Virus record (IMG/VR): IMGVR_UViG_3300046514_000499
Coordinates: 1-38,354 of that record
Length of the DNA: 38,354 nucleotides
Origin: a virus
Reading direction: 5' to 3' (one strand)
The notes beneath the pieces were generated by a model that saw only the letters and a list, made by a program, of their open reading frames with translations, did no database searches and was not told the DNA's origin. The position numbers were made by a program, and so were the translations under genes. Below, piece after piece: positions 15,931-23,209 of this stretch (positions are counted from its first letter, which is position 1; every line of letters begins with the position of its first letter).

Positions 15931-17031
15931 GTGACAGTGACTGCCTATCGTCGCCCGAGTGCGTATCTTAGGCGCGCTCACCCCCTATCAGTCAAGCCAC
16001 AAGATGTAGGGGTGACCGCGGCGAGTTACACTATTGACTCACAGGCGGTCCACCAGTACGCTGAGCCGGCCATGCCCATTCCCTTTCCCGATCCCCTCCC
16101 GCGTATCTTCACGGCCGGCTCGCTCTCGCTCATTTCCGGGGCCAGCGGCGTCGGCAAGACCGCCTTTCTCGCCGGCTTGGCGCGCACGTTCCACGAGGGC
16201 GGCCTCATTGCGACCCACCCGGTCACGCGCACCTCGGTCGGCTACATCACGGGCGATCGCAGCTGGGCCGACTCGAGACTGTGGTTTGACGCGGTCGGGT
16301 TTCCCGAGGTCGCGCAGTACTCGGTCGTCGACGATCGCACGTTTGACCTGCTCAAGATTGGGAAGCGCGCCAGCGGGCCGGCCGCGCTCATCGAGTGCAT
16401 CGATCGGTTGGAGCTGCCCGAACCGGGGATCATCTTTGTCGACCCCATCGCGCTCTTCCTCGGAGGGAACCTGCTCGACTACCACACGGTCGCCGTGAGC
16501 TGTATCGAGATCCAACGGTACGCCATGGACCACGGACACTGCTTGGTCGGCGTGTGTCACACGTCGAAGCAGAAAGCGGACAAGAATGAGCGGTATCTGC
16601 GGATGCAGGACCGGATCAACGGGACGGGGGCGCTCCTCGGCTTCACCAGTACCCAAATGAACCTGGCCGGGCCGGACGAGACGGGACGGGACGACGGGCT
16701 CCTGCAGTGCTACGTGAATCCCCATCACGCGAAAGCGGAAACGTGGTACCTCAAGCGGGACGAAACGACGGGCCTGCTCAGCTTCACGGTCGTCCACGAT
16801 GACGCGCTGGCCGATCCGGGCGTCACGCAGATCCCGGCCGGCGACCTCATGGCGGTCTACGCGCTCCTCAATGAGCCCCCGGCCCCCACCGCCACCGCCG
16901 ACCTCATCGAACGGTCCAAGCTCAACCCGCGCACGCTGTACCGCCGCCTCCGCGCGCTCGAGGCGCAGGGACTCATCACCCAGCCTGAAAAGGGCCACTG
17001 GATGCCGTCCGGGACGCTCGCCGTCGGTTAA
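15931..17031 (+). CDS. RepA-like RecA-fold ATPase (replicative helicase type) with C-terminal winged helix
   Basis: Belongs to the RepA/DnaB-like hexameric ATPases (AAA_25 group). Walker A GASGVGKT is at residues 70-77, Walker B GIIFVDPIALF at about 166-176, and the later HCLVGVCHTSKQK resembles the sensor strand typical of RepA helicases. The last about 55 residues (DLMAVYALLNEPPAPTATAD, then RTLYRRLRALEAQGLITQPE) form a winged-helix DNA-binding domain. Such proteins unwind the origin or the fork. The start is uncertain: GTG 15931 is the longest; ATG 16072 (residue 48) lies just downstream of a promoter-like TTGACT-N17-TACGCT and would still retain both ATPase motifs. It is divergent from the recombination operon and adjacent to the candidate origin at 17032-17409. 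Confidence 0.85.
   Translation: MTVTAYRRPSAYLRRAHPLSVKPQDVGVTAASYTIDSQAVHQYAEPAMPIPFPDPLPRIFTAGSLSLISGASGVGKTAFLAGLARTFHEGGLIATHPVTRTSVGYITGDRSWADSRLWFDAVGFPEVAQYSVVDDRTFDLLKIGKRASGPAALIECIDRLELPEPGIIFVDPIALFLGGNLLDYHTVAVSCIEIQRYAMDHGHCLVGVCHTSKQKADKNERYLRMQDRINGTGALLGFTSTQMNLAGPDETGRDDGLLQCYVNPHHAKAETWYLKRDETTGLLSFTVVHDDALADPGVTQIPAGDLMAVYALLNEPPAPTATADLIERSKLNPRTLYRRLRALEAQGLITQPEKGHWMPSGTLAVG
15965..15995 (-). promoter_or_regulatory. Predicted promoter of the leftward operon
   Basis: On the minus strand, TTGACT (15995-15990), a 19-base spacer and TAAGAT (15970-15965) form a sigma70-like promoter pointing into the operon that starts at 15908. The spacer is one to two bases longer than ideal. 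The same TTGACT box recurs in several other gaps of the window, which raises confidence. Confidence 0.5.
16034..16062 (+). promoter_or_regulatory. Promoter-like TTGACT-N17-TACGCT inside the RepA-like gene start
   Basis: TTGACT (16034-16039) and TACGCT (16057-16062) are separated by 17 bases. Transcription would begin only a few bases before the ATG at 16072, giving a nearly leaderless message for a 319-residue RepA-like product. This competes with the GTG start at 15931. Confidence 0.42.
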
Positions 17032-17409
17032 AACGCCGATAGCGAAAGTCCACTCAGCGCACCTTACCTTGTCATACAAAATAGCCGCATAGGGGGGAGG
17101 AACCCTGTCACTAGGACACCCCTCTCCCTGTAACTATGTACGGTTATAAAGACTTAGCCCAGGTCCGTCATGTGACACATGCCCCTGTCGGGTCTGTGTC
17201 ACATCGTCCAGCCGTGTCACGAGTATGTGAGCCCAACCGGCTCATGTGACTGTCACTTCAGGAATGTAAGTCACACAGGTTAGCCCAGCCGGTACAACGA
17301 GTTAACCCCACATGTGCCATGTGACATAACCCTACGTATAAGCATACGATTTCGTATGCATACATTGCATGCATAGACGGGATGGCTGGCGAGGGCGAAA
17401 GTCGCCCGA
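17032..17409. other. Gene-free, AT-richer gap with GTGAC/GTCAC boxes: candidate replication origin
   Basis: 378 bases between the convergent ends of the RepA-like gene and the minus-strand gene at 17410. Clearly richer in A+T than the rest of the window. It holds eight GTGAC/GTCAC cores (starting near 17106, 17172, 17197, 17215, 17246, 17251, 17270 and 17321), most as TGTGACA or TGTCACA, and an 18-bp inverted repeat with arms GCATACGA and TCGTATGC (17342-17359) in the most AT-rich part. Repeated protein boxes beside an AT-rich stretch and a RepA-like helicase gene are the usual makings of an origin. Alternatives are regulator sites or a bidirectional terminator (purine/pyrimidine tracts at 17092-17131). 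Confidence 0.45.
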
Positions 17410-17916
17410 CTATTCCTCAACGTCCGGCGGCGTCACAGCGGCCCGCCGCGTCACGTCGCTGTCCTCCTGCAGGTCGGCGTCAACCGGCGCCGTGTGCACC
17501 GGGCAGGGCGTCCCGCACAGACACTCGATGTTGGTCTTGCGCTCGCGCCGGCCGCCCAGCCGGCCCGGGCTGGCAAAGCTCCCGAGCACCCGCATCTGCG
17601 CGGCCTCGCCCGGCGTGAGTACGTGATCGGGCGGTCGGGTCATGCGGCGTTCCGTGGTGTACGGCGTCACGGGCCAGCAGACGATCCCCAGGTACGCGCG
17701 GTAGGTGCACCCCGTCCCGCGGCAGGTGAAGATCCCCCGCTTGGCGTCGTACCAGCTCGTGCGCTTGGCTTTGGTGAAGCGGTGGAGCACGCCACAGCGC
17801 GGGCAGGTCAGCTCGGCCGCGTCAATGTGGCCGTAGATGCGCGGCCCGTGCGGGGGCGCCGTGTCGATCAGGTCGCGGTTGGCGTCGGAGGTGCGGCTGG
17901 CGAGGCGGTAGGCCAT
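17410..17916 (-). CDS. Zinc-ribbon hypothetical protein, 168 aa
   Basis: Contains a likely zinc site: CPRCG at about residue 38, then C and GC further on (TCRGTGCTYRAYLG, about 64-77), and a third cysteine-rich stretch (ECLCGTPCPVH, about 131-141). The rest is hydrophilic with a long acidic C terminus. Start ATG 17916 has no Shine-Dalgarno but is preceded by TAGCAT six bases upstream, a leaderless-type arrangement. Last gene of the leftward early group. Family not recognised; nucleic-acid binding is a guess from the ribbon. Confidence 0.72.
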   Translation of the reverse strand: MAYRLASRTSDANRDLIDTAPPHGPRIYGHIDAAELTCPRCGVLHRFTKAKRTSWYDAKRGIFTCRGTGCTYRAYLGIVCWPVTPYTTERRMTRPPDHVLTPGEAAQMRVLGSFASPGRLGGRRERKTNIECLCGTPCPVHTAPVDADLQEDSDVTRRAAVTPPDVEE

Positions 17917-17940
17917 GCCGGGATGCTACAAGACTCCCCC

Positions 17941-17967
17941 CGCCACGGGCCAGGGCGGCCCGTGGCG
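17941..17967 (-). terminator. Strong hairpin after the 152-aa gene
   Basis: Perfect 11-bp arms CGCCACGGGCC (17941-17951) and GGCCCGTGGCG (17957-17967) around a five-base loop, between two minus-strand genes. There is no T tract after it on the minus strand (GGGGGGAG follows), so it would be a hairpin-only terminator or a processing site. Confidence 0.5.
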
Positions 17968-17985
17968 AGGCGATCGGGGGTCGGA

Positions 17986-18444
17986 CTAGGCCGGCACCCC
18001 CAGGCCGCGGACGATTCCCGTCTGGATGGCAATAGCGGCCGTGTGCGGGGGATACAGCCGGACGACTAGCCCGCGCGGGTCCCCACCCACCTGCACCATG
18101 AACCCGTAGGCCGTCGCCAGGCGCCGCACGCGGAACGTCGTCCGGCACGCGGGGCAGTACTTCGTCGTCGGGGGATCGTCATTGGCCGTGGCCAGCGTCG
18201 GCGCCCGCATCATGGCCACGGGCACCCACGACCGATCGCAGCTCTGGCACGTCGCCGTCTCGCGCTGACCATTGTCGGCCGGCCAGTCCCCATTGCACTG
18301 CGCTTCGGCCAGCCGTTGGAGCGTGGCCGCGTACCGCAGCATGAGCCGCGCGTCGGCTACGGCCAGGTGCACGGCTTGCTCCCCGCACACGCGCGCCTTG
18401 ACAAACGCCACGATGAACTCGTCGCGAGCGGACGCGGCGCTCAT
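17986..18444 (-). CDS. Zinc-ribbon hypothetical protein, 152 aa
   Basis: Start ATG 18444 overlaps the upstream stop (ATGA). A helical N-terminal half (about residues 8-50) precedes a two-knuckle ribbon: CQSC (about 66-69) and CPAC (about 96-99). The C-terminal part (TAYGFMVQVGGDPRGLVVRL) is a small beta domain. No family recognised; the layout suggests a nucleic-acid-binding regulator. Confidence 0.73.
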   Translation of the reverse strand: MSAASARDEFIVAFVKARVCGEQAVHLAVADARLMLRYAATLQRLAEAQCNGDWPADNGQRETATCQSCDRSWVPVAMMRAPTLATANDDPPTTKYCPACRTTFRVRRLATAYGFMVQVGGDPRGLVVRLYPPHTAAIAIQTGIVRGLGVPA

Positions 18445-19085
18445 GCGCGTCGCCCCGTGGCGAGGAACTCGTACGCGTGGCATTCGATCATCTCCCCGAT
18501 CGCCTCGTCGCTGTTCTGGTACTCGTGCTCAGCCTCGAGCTGGCGGTACGCCCAGCGCATCAGGTCGCGCAAGGCGTCGACGACGGCCCCCTCCTGCGCG
18601 CCCCCGATCGCGCACTCGGTCCCCTCGGTGCTCATGGCCCAGACGCCAATCTCCACGCTGTGCTCGTGCACCAATCGATGCGCCCGGCGCGTCACGTCGG
18701 CCCAGATCGTCGGCCGTACGCCTCCCCAGGCCGGCGTACTCGCGATCGTGTGTGCCGCCGCCAGCAGGTCATCGATCGCGGCGTGCAGTCGCCCGTCGCC
18801 CGGCTGATCGGCCCGCACGCGCGCGAGCGCGTCCGGGTCGTATGTCCAGGTGCCGGTAAAGCTCGCCCCGTCGCCTTGACTCCAAAATCCCGACCAGACC
18901 AGGCCGTGCGTGTCGAGCACGACGCCGAGCGCCTCGAGCGTGTGCGAGATATCCCCCTCGGCATACTCCAATCGGCACGGGTCGCGGGCTACGACCTCCC
19001 GGTACCATTCGCGCGCGCTCGCCTGTGCGGCCGGCGCCAGCTCGTCGTACGTGTACAACTTCCGGATAATCGTCTCGGTTCGCAT
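18441..19085 (-). CDS. Phage protein with FWSQGDGASF signature, 214 aa
   Basis: I recognise the signature YTYDELAPAAQASAREWYRE near the N terminus and VWSGFWSQGDGASFTG around residues 63-78: a widespread phage/prophage protein of unknown function, sometimes annotated (without strong support) as an antitoxin-like protein. The remainder is helical with an acidic C-terminal region (YRQLEAEHEYQNSDEAIGEM). Start ATG 19085, two bases after the upstream stop. No enzymatic motif is evident. Confidence 0.75.
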   Translation of the reverse strand: MRTETIIRKLYTYDELAPAAQASAREWYREVVARDPCRLEYAEGDISHTLEALGVVLDTHGLVWSGFWSQGDGASFTGTWTYDPDALARVRADQPGDGRLHAAIDDLLAAAHTIASTPAWGGVRPTIWADVTRRAHRLVHEHSVEIGVWAMSTEGTECAIGGAQEGAVVDALRDLMRWAYRQLEAEHEYQNSDEAIGEMIECHAYEFLATGRRA

Positions 19086-19087
19086 GA

Positions 19088-19438
19088 TCAGTCCCTCCCC
19101 CTCGTCAGTCGCATCCTCGCCGCTTGCGCGGTCGGGGTCGTCCGGAATTGCACAATCTCCCGGTAGAACGTGTCGGCATCGGCCTCGCCATGGCCGATCG
19201 TCAGCCGCGGCGTGCCGCTGAACGCGCGGATCTGGAGCCCGAGCCCATGGGGCCCGTCACTGGCCCGGAGCGCCACCCCGAGCCCATCGCCCGTCTGGAG
19301 CCAAATCTCCCCCACGCCATTCGGCCAGAGCGTTACGTGGACGCCGCCGTCGTCGGGGCCGCCCGGGAACAGCGCGCGCGGGTTGCGAAACAACCGCGTG
19401 TACTGCGCGAGCGTCCGGCGCCACTTCGGGGCCGCCAT
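19088..19438 (-). CDS. Hypothetical protein, 116 aa
   Basis: Start ATG 19438 overlaps the upstream TAA by one base (TAATG). A basic N terminus (MAAPKWRRTLAQYTRLFRNP) leads into alternating beta strands (GGVHVTLWPNGVGEIWLQTG and PHGLGLQIRAFSGTPRLTIG), then a helix and a basic tail. A small beta-sandwich is likely. No family recognised. Confidence 0.7.
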   Translation of the reverse strand: MAAPKWRRTLAQYTRLFRNPRALFPGGPDDGGVHVTLWPNGVGEIWLQTGDGLGVALRASDGPHGLGLQIRAFSGTPRLTIGHGEADADTFYREIVQFRTTPTAQAARMRLTRGRD

Positions 19439-19803
19439 TAGCGCGGCCCCCGGCGATCGATCCCGACCAGCCCCGGCGCGATCGCGTCCGGGATGCGCCG
19501 GCCGCAGTGCGCACACGCGCGATCCGCGATCGGCCGATTCTCGAGCGTCTGCGCGCCCACGATCCGCCACTGGGCATCGTCCGGCGTCGCCGGGTCCAGG
19601 TCGACGTCGGCCGCGCGCGAGCCGTTGCCGCCGTTCGCGCACGTCACGCACAAGAGCCCGCCGTCGGCCGTCACGTAGGCAATCTGTGGAAAGTCGGCCG
19701 GCCACCGTTCGTACGTCGGCCCCGTCGACCGTGCTTCATTCGCCCCTACCAGGTACGGCGCTCGCCCCGTGTCGTCTCGTCTGCCTCGCGTGTCTGTCGC
19801 CAT
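19438..19803 (-). CDS. Zinc-ribbon hypothetical phage protein, 121 aa
   Basis: Start ATG 19803 is preceded by a good Shine-Dalgarno (GGGGAGG). Two cysteine pairs are well separated, CVTC (about residues 52-55) and CAHCG (about 95-99), consistent with a zinc-binding treble-clef or ribbon. The segment QIAYVTADGGLLCVTCANGG is typical of small conserved phage proteins found near early genes. Function unknown. Confidence 0.72.
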   Translation of the reverse strand: MATDTRGRRDDTGRAPYLVGANEARSTGPTYERWPADFPQIAYVTADGGLLCVTCANGGNGSRAADVDLDPATPDDAQWRIVGAQTLENRPIADRACAHCGRRIPDAIAPGLVGIDRRGPR

Positions 19804-19878
19804 GATCGTCAGTCCTCCCCACGGCCGGCGAACGCGTCCCCGTGCGCTCGCCGGCCCCAAGTAGGCGTGCGATCGGTC

Positions 19879-20655
19879 CTACATCCGCATGGGCATAATC
19901 ACGACGCGCAGATCGCCAGCCGGACTCTCCCAGGCGCCGGCCGTGTCCGCGTCCCGCTGATACCAGGTCCACTCCGCGCCGGCGAGCGCCAGCAGGTACC
20001 GCGCGTCGTAGTGCACGGGCTTACAGACGGCCGCGTCCGTGAGCTGGACGTCAACGACCTCGCGCGCGCGCCAGCCGATCGGCCCGTGGTCGGTCGGGTC
20101 GCCGGCGGAGACCTCGATCCGGTCATCCTCGAGCAGTGTGAGCGTGACGCGCCGATTCTCGCCGGCACAGATGGCGACGCGTTTGACGGCCTCCCAGAAT
20201 GCCTCGGGCAGCGGCCCGGCCGTCATGCGTGGCAGGTCAGCCCGCATGATCCTCACCGGCGCCACGGTCGACCGCGCCGGCCCCCGATCACAGAGGGCGA
20301 AATGGCCGGCCGCCAGACTGATCCGCCAGTCGTCGTACACTCCGGCCCCCTCGAACGCGTCGCGCCCCCGGCCCTTGATCGGGTTGTCGGCCCAGTACCG
20401 ATCGGCCAGCTTGGCCAGGCGCCCGCGCACGTCGGCCACACTGGCCCGGCCAACCGTCCCCCCGCCCGCGTGCACGGTCGGCGTCGCCGGGACTGGCCGC
20501 GTCATGGCCGGCAGCCGGTTCCCCGTCACGGCGTGGTACGGCTTGGCCAGGCCGGCCGCCCGCTTCGCCTCCAGCCCCGGCCCGTGATGAATCTGGTACC
20601 AGCCCTGCGTCCCGTCGGTGAGTCTCGCCTGTACTACTTCCACTGCCTCGCCCAT
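19879..20655 (-). CDS. DNA polymerase III beta-clamp-like protein (domain 3-like C terminus)
   Basis: The last about 115 residues follow domain 3 of the bacterial sliding clamp: EAFWEAVKRVAICAGENRRV (about 151-170), a strand TLTLLEDDRIEVSAGD, the equivalent of the FNxxYLLdaL motif as VHYDARYLLALAG (about 214-226), and the closing IMPMRM, matching the MPMRL end of DnaN. The first 145 residues are not recognisable. At 258 residues it is shorter than DnaN (about 366), so it may have only two clamp-type domains, or be a clamp-related decoy or regulator. Start ATG 20655 follows a strong GGGGGAGGG ribosome-binding site. The similarity is from pattern recognition only. Confidence 0.58.
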   Translation of the reverse strand: MGEAVEVVQARLTDGTQGWYQIHHGPGLEAKRAAGLAKPYHAVTGNRLPAMTRPVPATPTVHAGGGTVGRASVADVRGRLAKLADRYWADNPIKGRGRDAFEGAGVYDDWRISLAAGHFALCDRGPARSTVAPVRIMRADLPRMTAGPLPEAFWEAVKRVAICAGENRRVTLTLLEDDRIEVSAGDPTDHGPIGWRAREVVDVQLTDAAVCKPVHYDARYLLALAGAEWTWYQRDADTAGAWESPAGDLRVVIMPMRM

Positions 20656-20701
20656 GGTGTCCCTCCCCCTGTACGTACGTACTCGTCTGGACCGTCTGGC
20701 C

Positions 20702-20731
20702 GGCCGGCCGGTACAGACGTACCGGCCGGCC
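20702..20731 (-). terminator. 13-bp perfect hairpin between minus-strand genes
   Basis: Arms GGCCGGCCGGTAC (20702-20714) and GTACCGGCCGGCC (20719-20731) around a four-base loop, ten bases beyond the stop at 20742. It lacks a T tract, so termination would depend on the hairpin alone. Confidence 0.5.
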
Positions 20732-20741
20732 TTGCCTCGCC

Positions 20742-21149
20742 TTACCAGCCGTCAATCACGGCCCGGCCACCCACCGGCGCCCGCGGTACCGGCACCGGCG
20801 CGAGCGGCGCCATGGGCCCGGCATGCGGCGCCTCATGGCCGGCCGGCCCGGCCTCGCCGGCCACGACCGGCCCGGCCTCGAGTGCGTCGACGGCCGCGAT
20901 CGCGCGCGCCCGGCCGGACAGCGTGCGCTCCGTCTCAGCCACGCGGGCGTAGTAGACGGCACTGGCGCCGCGCGTGTCGGTCGCCACTTTGGCGCCGTAC
21001 CGGGCCAGCTCGCACGCCTCCGCGTCTAAGGTCGCCACGGCCGGCGACCCGTACTCGAGCACGTACAGAAACAGCCGCACGCCGTAGTGCAGGCGTCCCT
21101 CGCCGGCCAGCGGCGCCGGCCGGATTAGCGTGTCGTGTGTCCAGGTCAT
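20742..21149 (-). CDS. Hypothetical protein, first gene of second leftward group, 135 aa
   Basis: Start ATG 21149 has a good GGGAGGG ribosome-binding site and a short leader from the promoter at 21171-21200. The N-terminal 90 residues are mostly helical (HYGVRLFLYVLEYGSPAVAT, then ARAIAAVDALEAG); the last 40 residues are Pro/Ala/Gly/Val-rich and probably disordered. No family recognised. Confidence 0.72.
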   Translation of the reverse strand: MTWTHDTLIRPAPLAGEGRLHYGVRLFLYVLEYGSPAVATLDAEACELARYGAKVATDTRGASAVYYARVAETERTLSGRARAIAAVDALEAGPVVAGEAGPAGHEAPHAGPMAPLAPVPVPRAPVGGRAVIDGW

Positions 21150-21170
21150 CTCGCGTCCCTCCCGGCGAGT

Positions 21171-21200
21171 AGGATACGCATACTCGCGCGTGGGAGTCAA
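21171..21200 (-). promoter_or_regulatory. Promoter TTGACT-N18-TATCCT
   Basis: Minus strand: TTGACT (21200-21195), an 18-base spacer and TATCCT (21176-21171), with predicted transcription start about 15 bases before ATG 21149 and a Shine-Dalgarno in between. It is one of the best sigma70-like promoters in the window and divergent from the one at 21225. Confidence 0.65.
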
Positions 21201-21224
21201 TCCTTATCGGCGAGCTGGTAGGTA

Positions 21225-21347
21225 TTGACTCTGGCCGGCCGGCCGATCAACGATACAGGCCGGCGCTCCTGACGGGCGCCACCCCACGGCCGGCGATCGC
21301 GCGCACGATCGGCCGTGGTTCCCTAACGCGCGCACGAGAGAACACCC
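21225..21347 (+). promoter_or_regulatory. Promoter-like box and structured leader of the DUF932 gene
   Basis: TTGACT at 21225-21230 points rightwards; the best -10 at 18 bases is a weak AACGAT (21249-21254). The following leader has two hairpins: GGCGC/GCGCC near 21262-21280, and a bulged stem with arms CCACGGCC (21284-21291) and GGCCGTGG (21311-21318) that continues as GATCG/CGATC inside. The ribosome-binding site is the moderate GAGAGA before ATG 21348. The hairpins may tune translation. Confidence 0.42.
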
Positions 21348-22475
21348 ATGCAACCCACCACGATCACGACCGCCCATCGCGAGTACGCCAACCGTCCCGC
21401 CGATGAACGTTTCGCCAGTCTCGCCGCACTCGTCGCGCACGCCACGACCGAAAAGAACCATTCGATCGACCGCACCTACAACGTCAAGGATCTCGCCGTC
21501 GTGGCCGTCGACGATGAAATCAAACTGCGCTCGCCGTCCGGCCGTCTGGCGAAGATGACCCATTGGGCGTTTGGCCAGCTCGCGCGCACGGTCGGCGCGC
21601 CGGCCAGCTACTTGCGCGAGTCGCTGCCGGCCGCGCTCGCCGCCGATTGCCTGAACCATGGGATTCAGCACGACACCACGCCCGGCACGGACGTCAATCT
21701 CCTCCTGCGCGCGCCGAACGGCAACGGCCAGGCGGACCCGATCGTGCGCGCGTGCACGTCCGACAGCTACGGCCGCGTGTGGGACGCGGACCTCTTCGGC
21801 GCGATCGCGCGCAACCTTGGCGAGTCCTCCGGCTGGGGTCTGCCGCCCACGTGGTCAGGCGAACCGGCCGGCGCCTACGGCGGGGATCGGGACTCGTTTC
21901 TGTGCTACGTGAACGGCGGATCGATCGTCACGGATCCGTCCCTCCTGAATCGGCCCGGCGCGGATGCGACGATGTACCGCGGCTTGCTCGTGCGGAACTC
22001 CGAAGTCGGCGCCGCGTCGATCGTGATCGAACAGGTCCTCTACCGGTACATCTGTGGCAATCACATGCTCTGGGGCGCCGTGATCGATCGCGCATTCAAA
22101 CGCCGTCACGTGGGGACGGGCGCCTTGCGCGACACCATGCGCGAGGTCGTCGCGATCGCGACCCGGTGGGCGGACGCCTCGCCGGCGCGCGACCAGGCGA
22201 TCATCCGGACGCTGGTCGAACACTCCATCGCGTCGACCGATACCGGCATCGTCGACGAACTGCGCGCACTCGGCGCCACGGCCGATCAGGCTAAGGCGAT
22301 CGTCGACCGCGTGATCGCCGATGAGCCCGGCTTGTCGCCGGCCAGCTACTGGGGTCTGGCGAACGGCGCCACGCGTCTCAGCCAGGACTCGCCGTATCAG
22401 GACGCGCGGTACCAGCTCGACCGGATCGCCGGGGCCATTCTCGCCAAAGGGGCGCGCACGCTGGTGGCGGCCTAG
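21348..22475 (+). CDS. DUF932 family protein (phage/plasmid-like), 375 aa
   Basis: Recognised from the conserved run SYGRVWDADLF (about residues 139-149), the segment YRGLLVRNSEVGAASIVIEQ (about 209-228) and LYRYICGNHMLWG, the hallmark of DUF932/TIGR03299 phage and plasmid proteins. Family members are often highly expressed early but have no settled function; some sit in anti-restriction or plasmid-maintenance neighbourhoods. Length is typical. It has its own promoter region and ends at a strong hairpin (22499-22531), so it is a single-gene transcript. Codons carry many CGATCG and GGCCGG words like the rest of this block. Confidence 0.85.
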   Translation: MQPTTITTAHREYANRPADERFASLAALVAHATTEKNHSIDRTYNVKDLAVVAVDDEIKLRSPSGRLAKMTHWAFGQLARTVGAPASYLRESLPAALAADCLNHGIQHDTTPGTDVNLLLRAPNGNGQADPIVRACTSDSYGRVWDADLFGAIARNLGESSGWGLPPTWSGEPAGAYGGDRDSFLCYVNGGSIVTDPSLLNRPGADATMYRGLLVRNSEVGAASIVIEQVLYRYICGNHMLWGAVIDRAFKRRHVGTGALRDTMREVVAIATRWADASPARDQAIIRTLVEHSIASTDTGIVDELRALGATADQAKAIVDRVIADEPGLSPASYWGLANGATRLSQDSPYQDARYQLDRIAGAILAKGARTLVAA

Positions 22476-22498
22476 GCGCCTCGCTCGCACGGTCGACG

Positions 22499-22531
22499 CC
22501 ACGGGCCCGGGCACGGTTGCCGGGCCCGTGG
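22499..22531 (+). terminator. Hairpin terminator after the DUF932 gene
   Basis: Arms CCACGGGCCCGG (22499-22510) and CCGGGCCCGTGG (22520-22531), loop of nine bases, 23 bases after the stop. The right arm and the following TCTGTACGG are repeated at 23168-23188 in the terminator of the next transcript, so this is a duplicated cassette. Tail has few Ts. Confidence 0.58.
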
Positions 22532-22584
22532 TCTGTACGGCCGGCCGGCGAGCGCCTTGAGTCTCGCCGGCGAGCTGGCCCCTA

Positions 22585-22613
22585 TTGACTCGCACGCCAT
22601 CCGTCGATACCCT
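22585..22613 (+). promoter_or_regulatory. Promoter TTGACT-N17-TACCCT
   Basis: TTGACT (22585-22590), 17-base spacer, TACCCT (22608-22613). Start would be near 22620, leaving a short leader with a GGGAG ribosome-binding site before ATG 22633. The upstream sequence (CGAGCTGG...TATTGACTC) closely resembles that at 21211-21231. Confidence 0.6.
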
Positions 22614-22632
22614 TGCACTGGGAGTGAACCTT

Positions 22633-23013
22633 ATGCCGAACCTGATCGACCTTGTGAACGTCGACCGCTTCAACGCGCAAGACTGCCGGGATTACCTGAT
22701 CGCGCTGGCCAGTCAATCGGCCGTCGACCGGCCGGCCGTGGTCAGACTCACGGCGCGCGTCCGTGCACGCCTCGCCAGCTTGCAGCTGGAGAACGTCTGG
22801 CCCGTCGACGTCGATACCTACCCTCGCCGGCACGTGACCGTCGTCGACGTGCGCCCGGGCATTTGGGCCCCGATCGCTGATCGGTATCAGCCCGTCAATC
22901 CCAGCTCGCCCGGCGATCGCCAGCTGGCCGATGAGATGAACGGCCGGCCCGTCGACGCCTCGCCGGCCGGCCAGACGATCGGCCAGCTCGCCCCGATCGA
23001 TCCGCGCGACTAG
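22633..23013 (+). CDS. Hypothetical protein, 126 aa
   Basis: ATG 22633 follows a GGGAG site. The N-terminal half is helical (NLIDLVNVDRFNAQDCRDYL, then AVVRLTARVRARLASLQLEN), followed by a beta-containing part (VDVDTYPRRHVTVVDVRPGI) and a polar end. No family recognised. It shares a transcript with the small membrane protein at 23021. Confidence 0.68.
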   Translation: MPNLIDLVNVDRFNAQDCRDYLIALASQSAVDRPAVVRLTARVRARLASLQLENVWPVDVDTYPRRHVTVVDVRPGIWAPIADRYQPVNPSSPGDRQLADEMNGRPVDASPAGQTIGQLAPIDPRD

Positions 23014-23020
23014 GCCGGCC

Positions 23021-23125
23021 ATGCTGCGGTACTACCTCGCCCTGCTCGCCCTGCTCGCGGTCAATGCGATCGTCTGGGGTCTGCCGGCCCGTGCGGCCTA
23101 TCGCGTCTGGCGCGCGCGTCGCTAG
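23021..23125 (+). CDS. Tiny membrane protein, 34 aa
   Basis: ATG 23021 starts seven bases after the previous stop. The predicted product is one membrane helix (YYLALLALLAVNAIVWGLP) with a strongly basic C-terminal tail (YRVWRARR), so the C terminus should be in the cytoplasm. Hydrophobic coding in this extremely GC-rich stretch is unlikely by chance, and a terminator hairpin follows 17 bases later. Function unknown; small toxins and membrane regulators look like this. Confidence 0.55.
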   Translation: MLRYYLALLALLAVNAIVWGLPARAAYRVWRARR

Positions 23126-23142
23126 TCGCCCGTCGACGGGCC

Positions 23143-23176
23143 CGGGCCCGGTACTCACGCGAGGGTACCGGGCCCG
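23143..23176 (+). terminator. Hairpin terminator, second copy of the shared cassette
   Basis: Arms CGGGCCCGGTAC (23143-23154) and GTACCGGGCCCG (23165-23176) with a ten-base loop. The sequence from 23168 to 23188 is identical over 21 bases to 22520-22540 (begins CCGGGCCCGTGG, ends TCTGTACGG). Confidence 0.58.
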
Positions 23177-23209
23177 TGGTCTGTACGGGCCCCTCGCCTC
23201 GAGACTCGC

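Noticed and set aside
17136-17249. A possible 37-residue peptide gene in the 17.0-17.4 kb gap
   Set aside because: No ribosome-binding site, and its sequence only reflects the GTGAC repeats.
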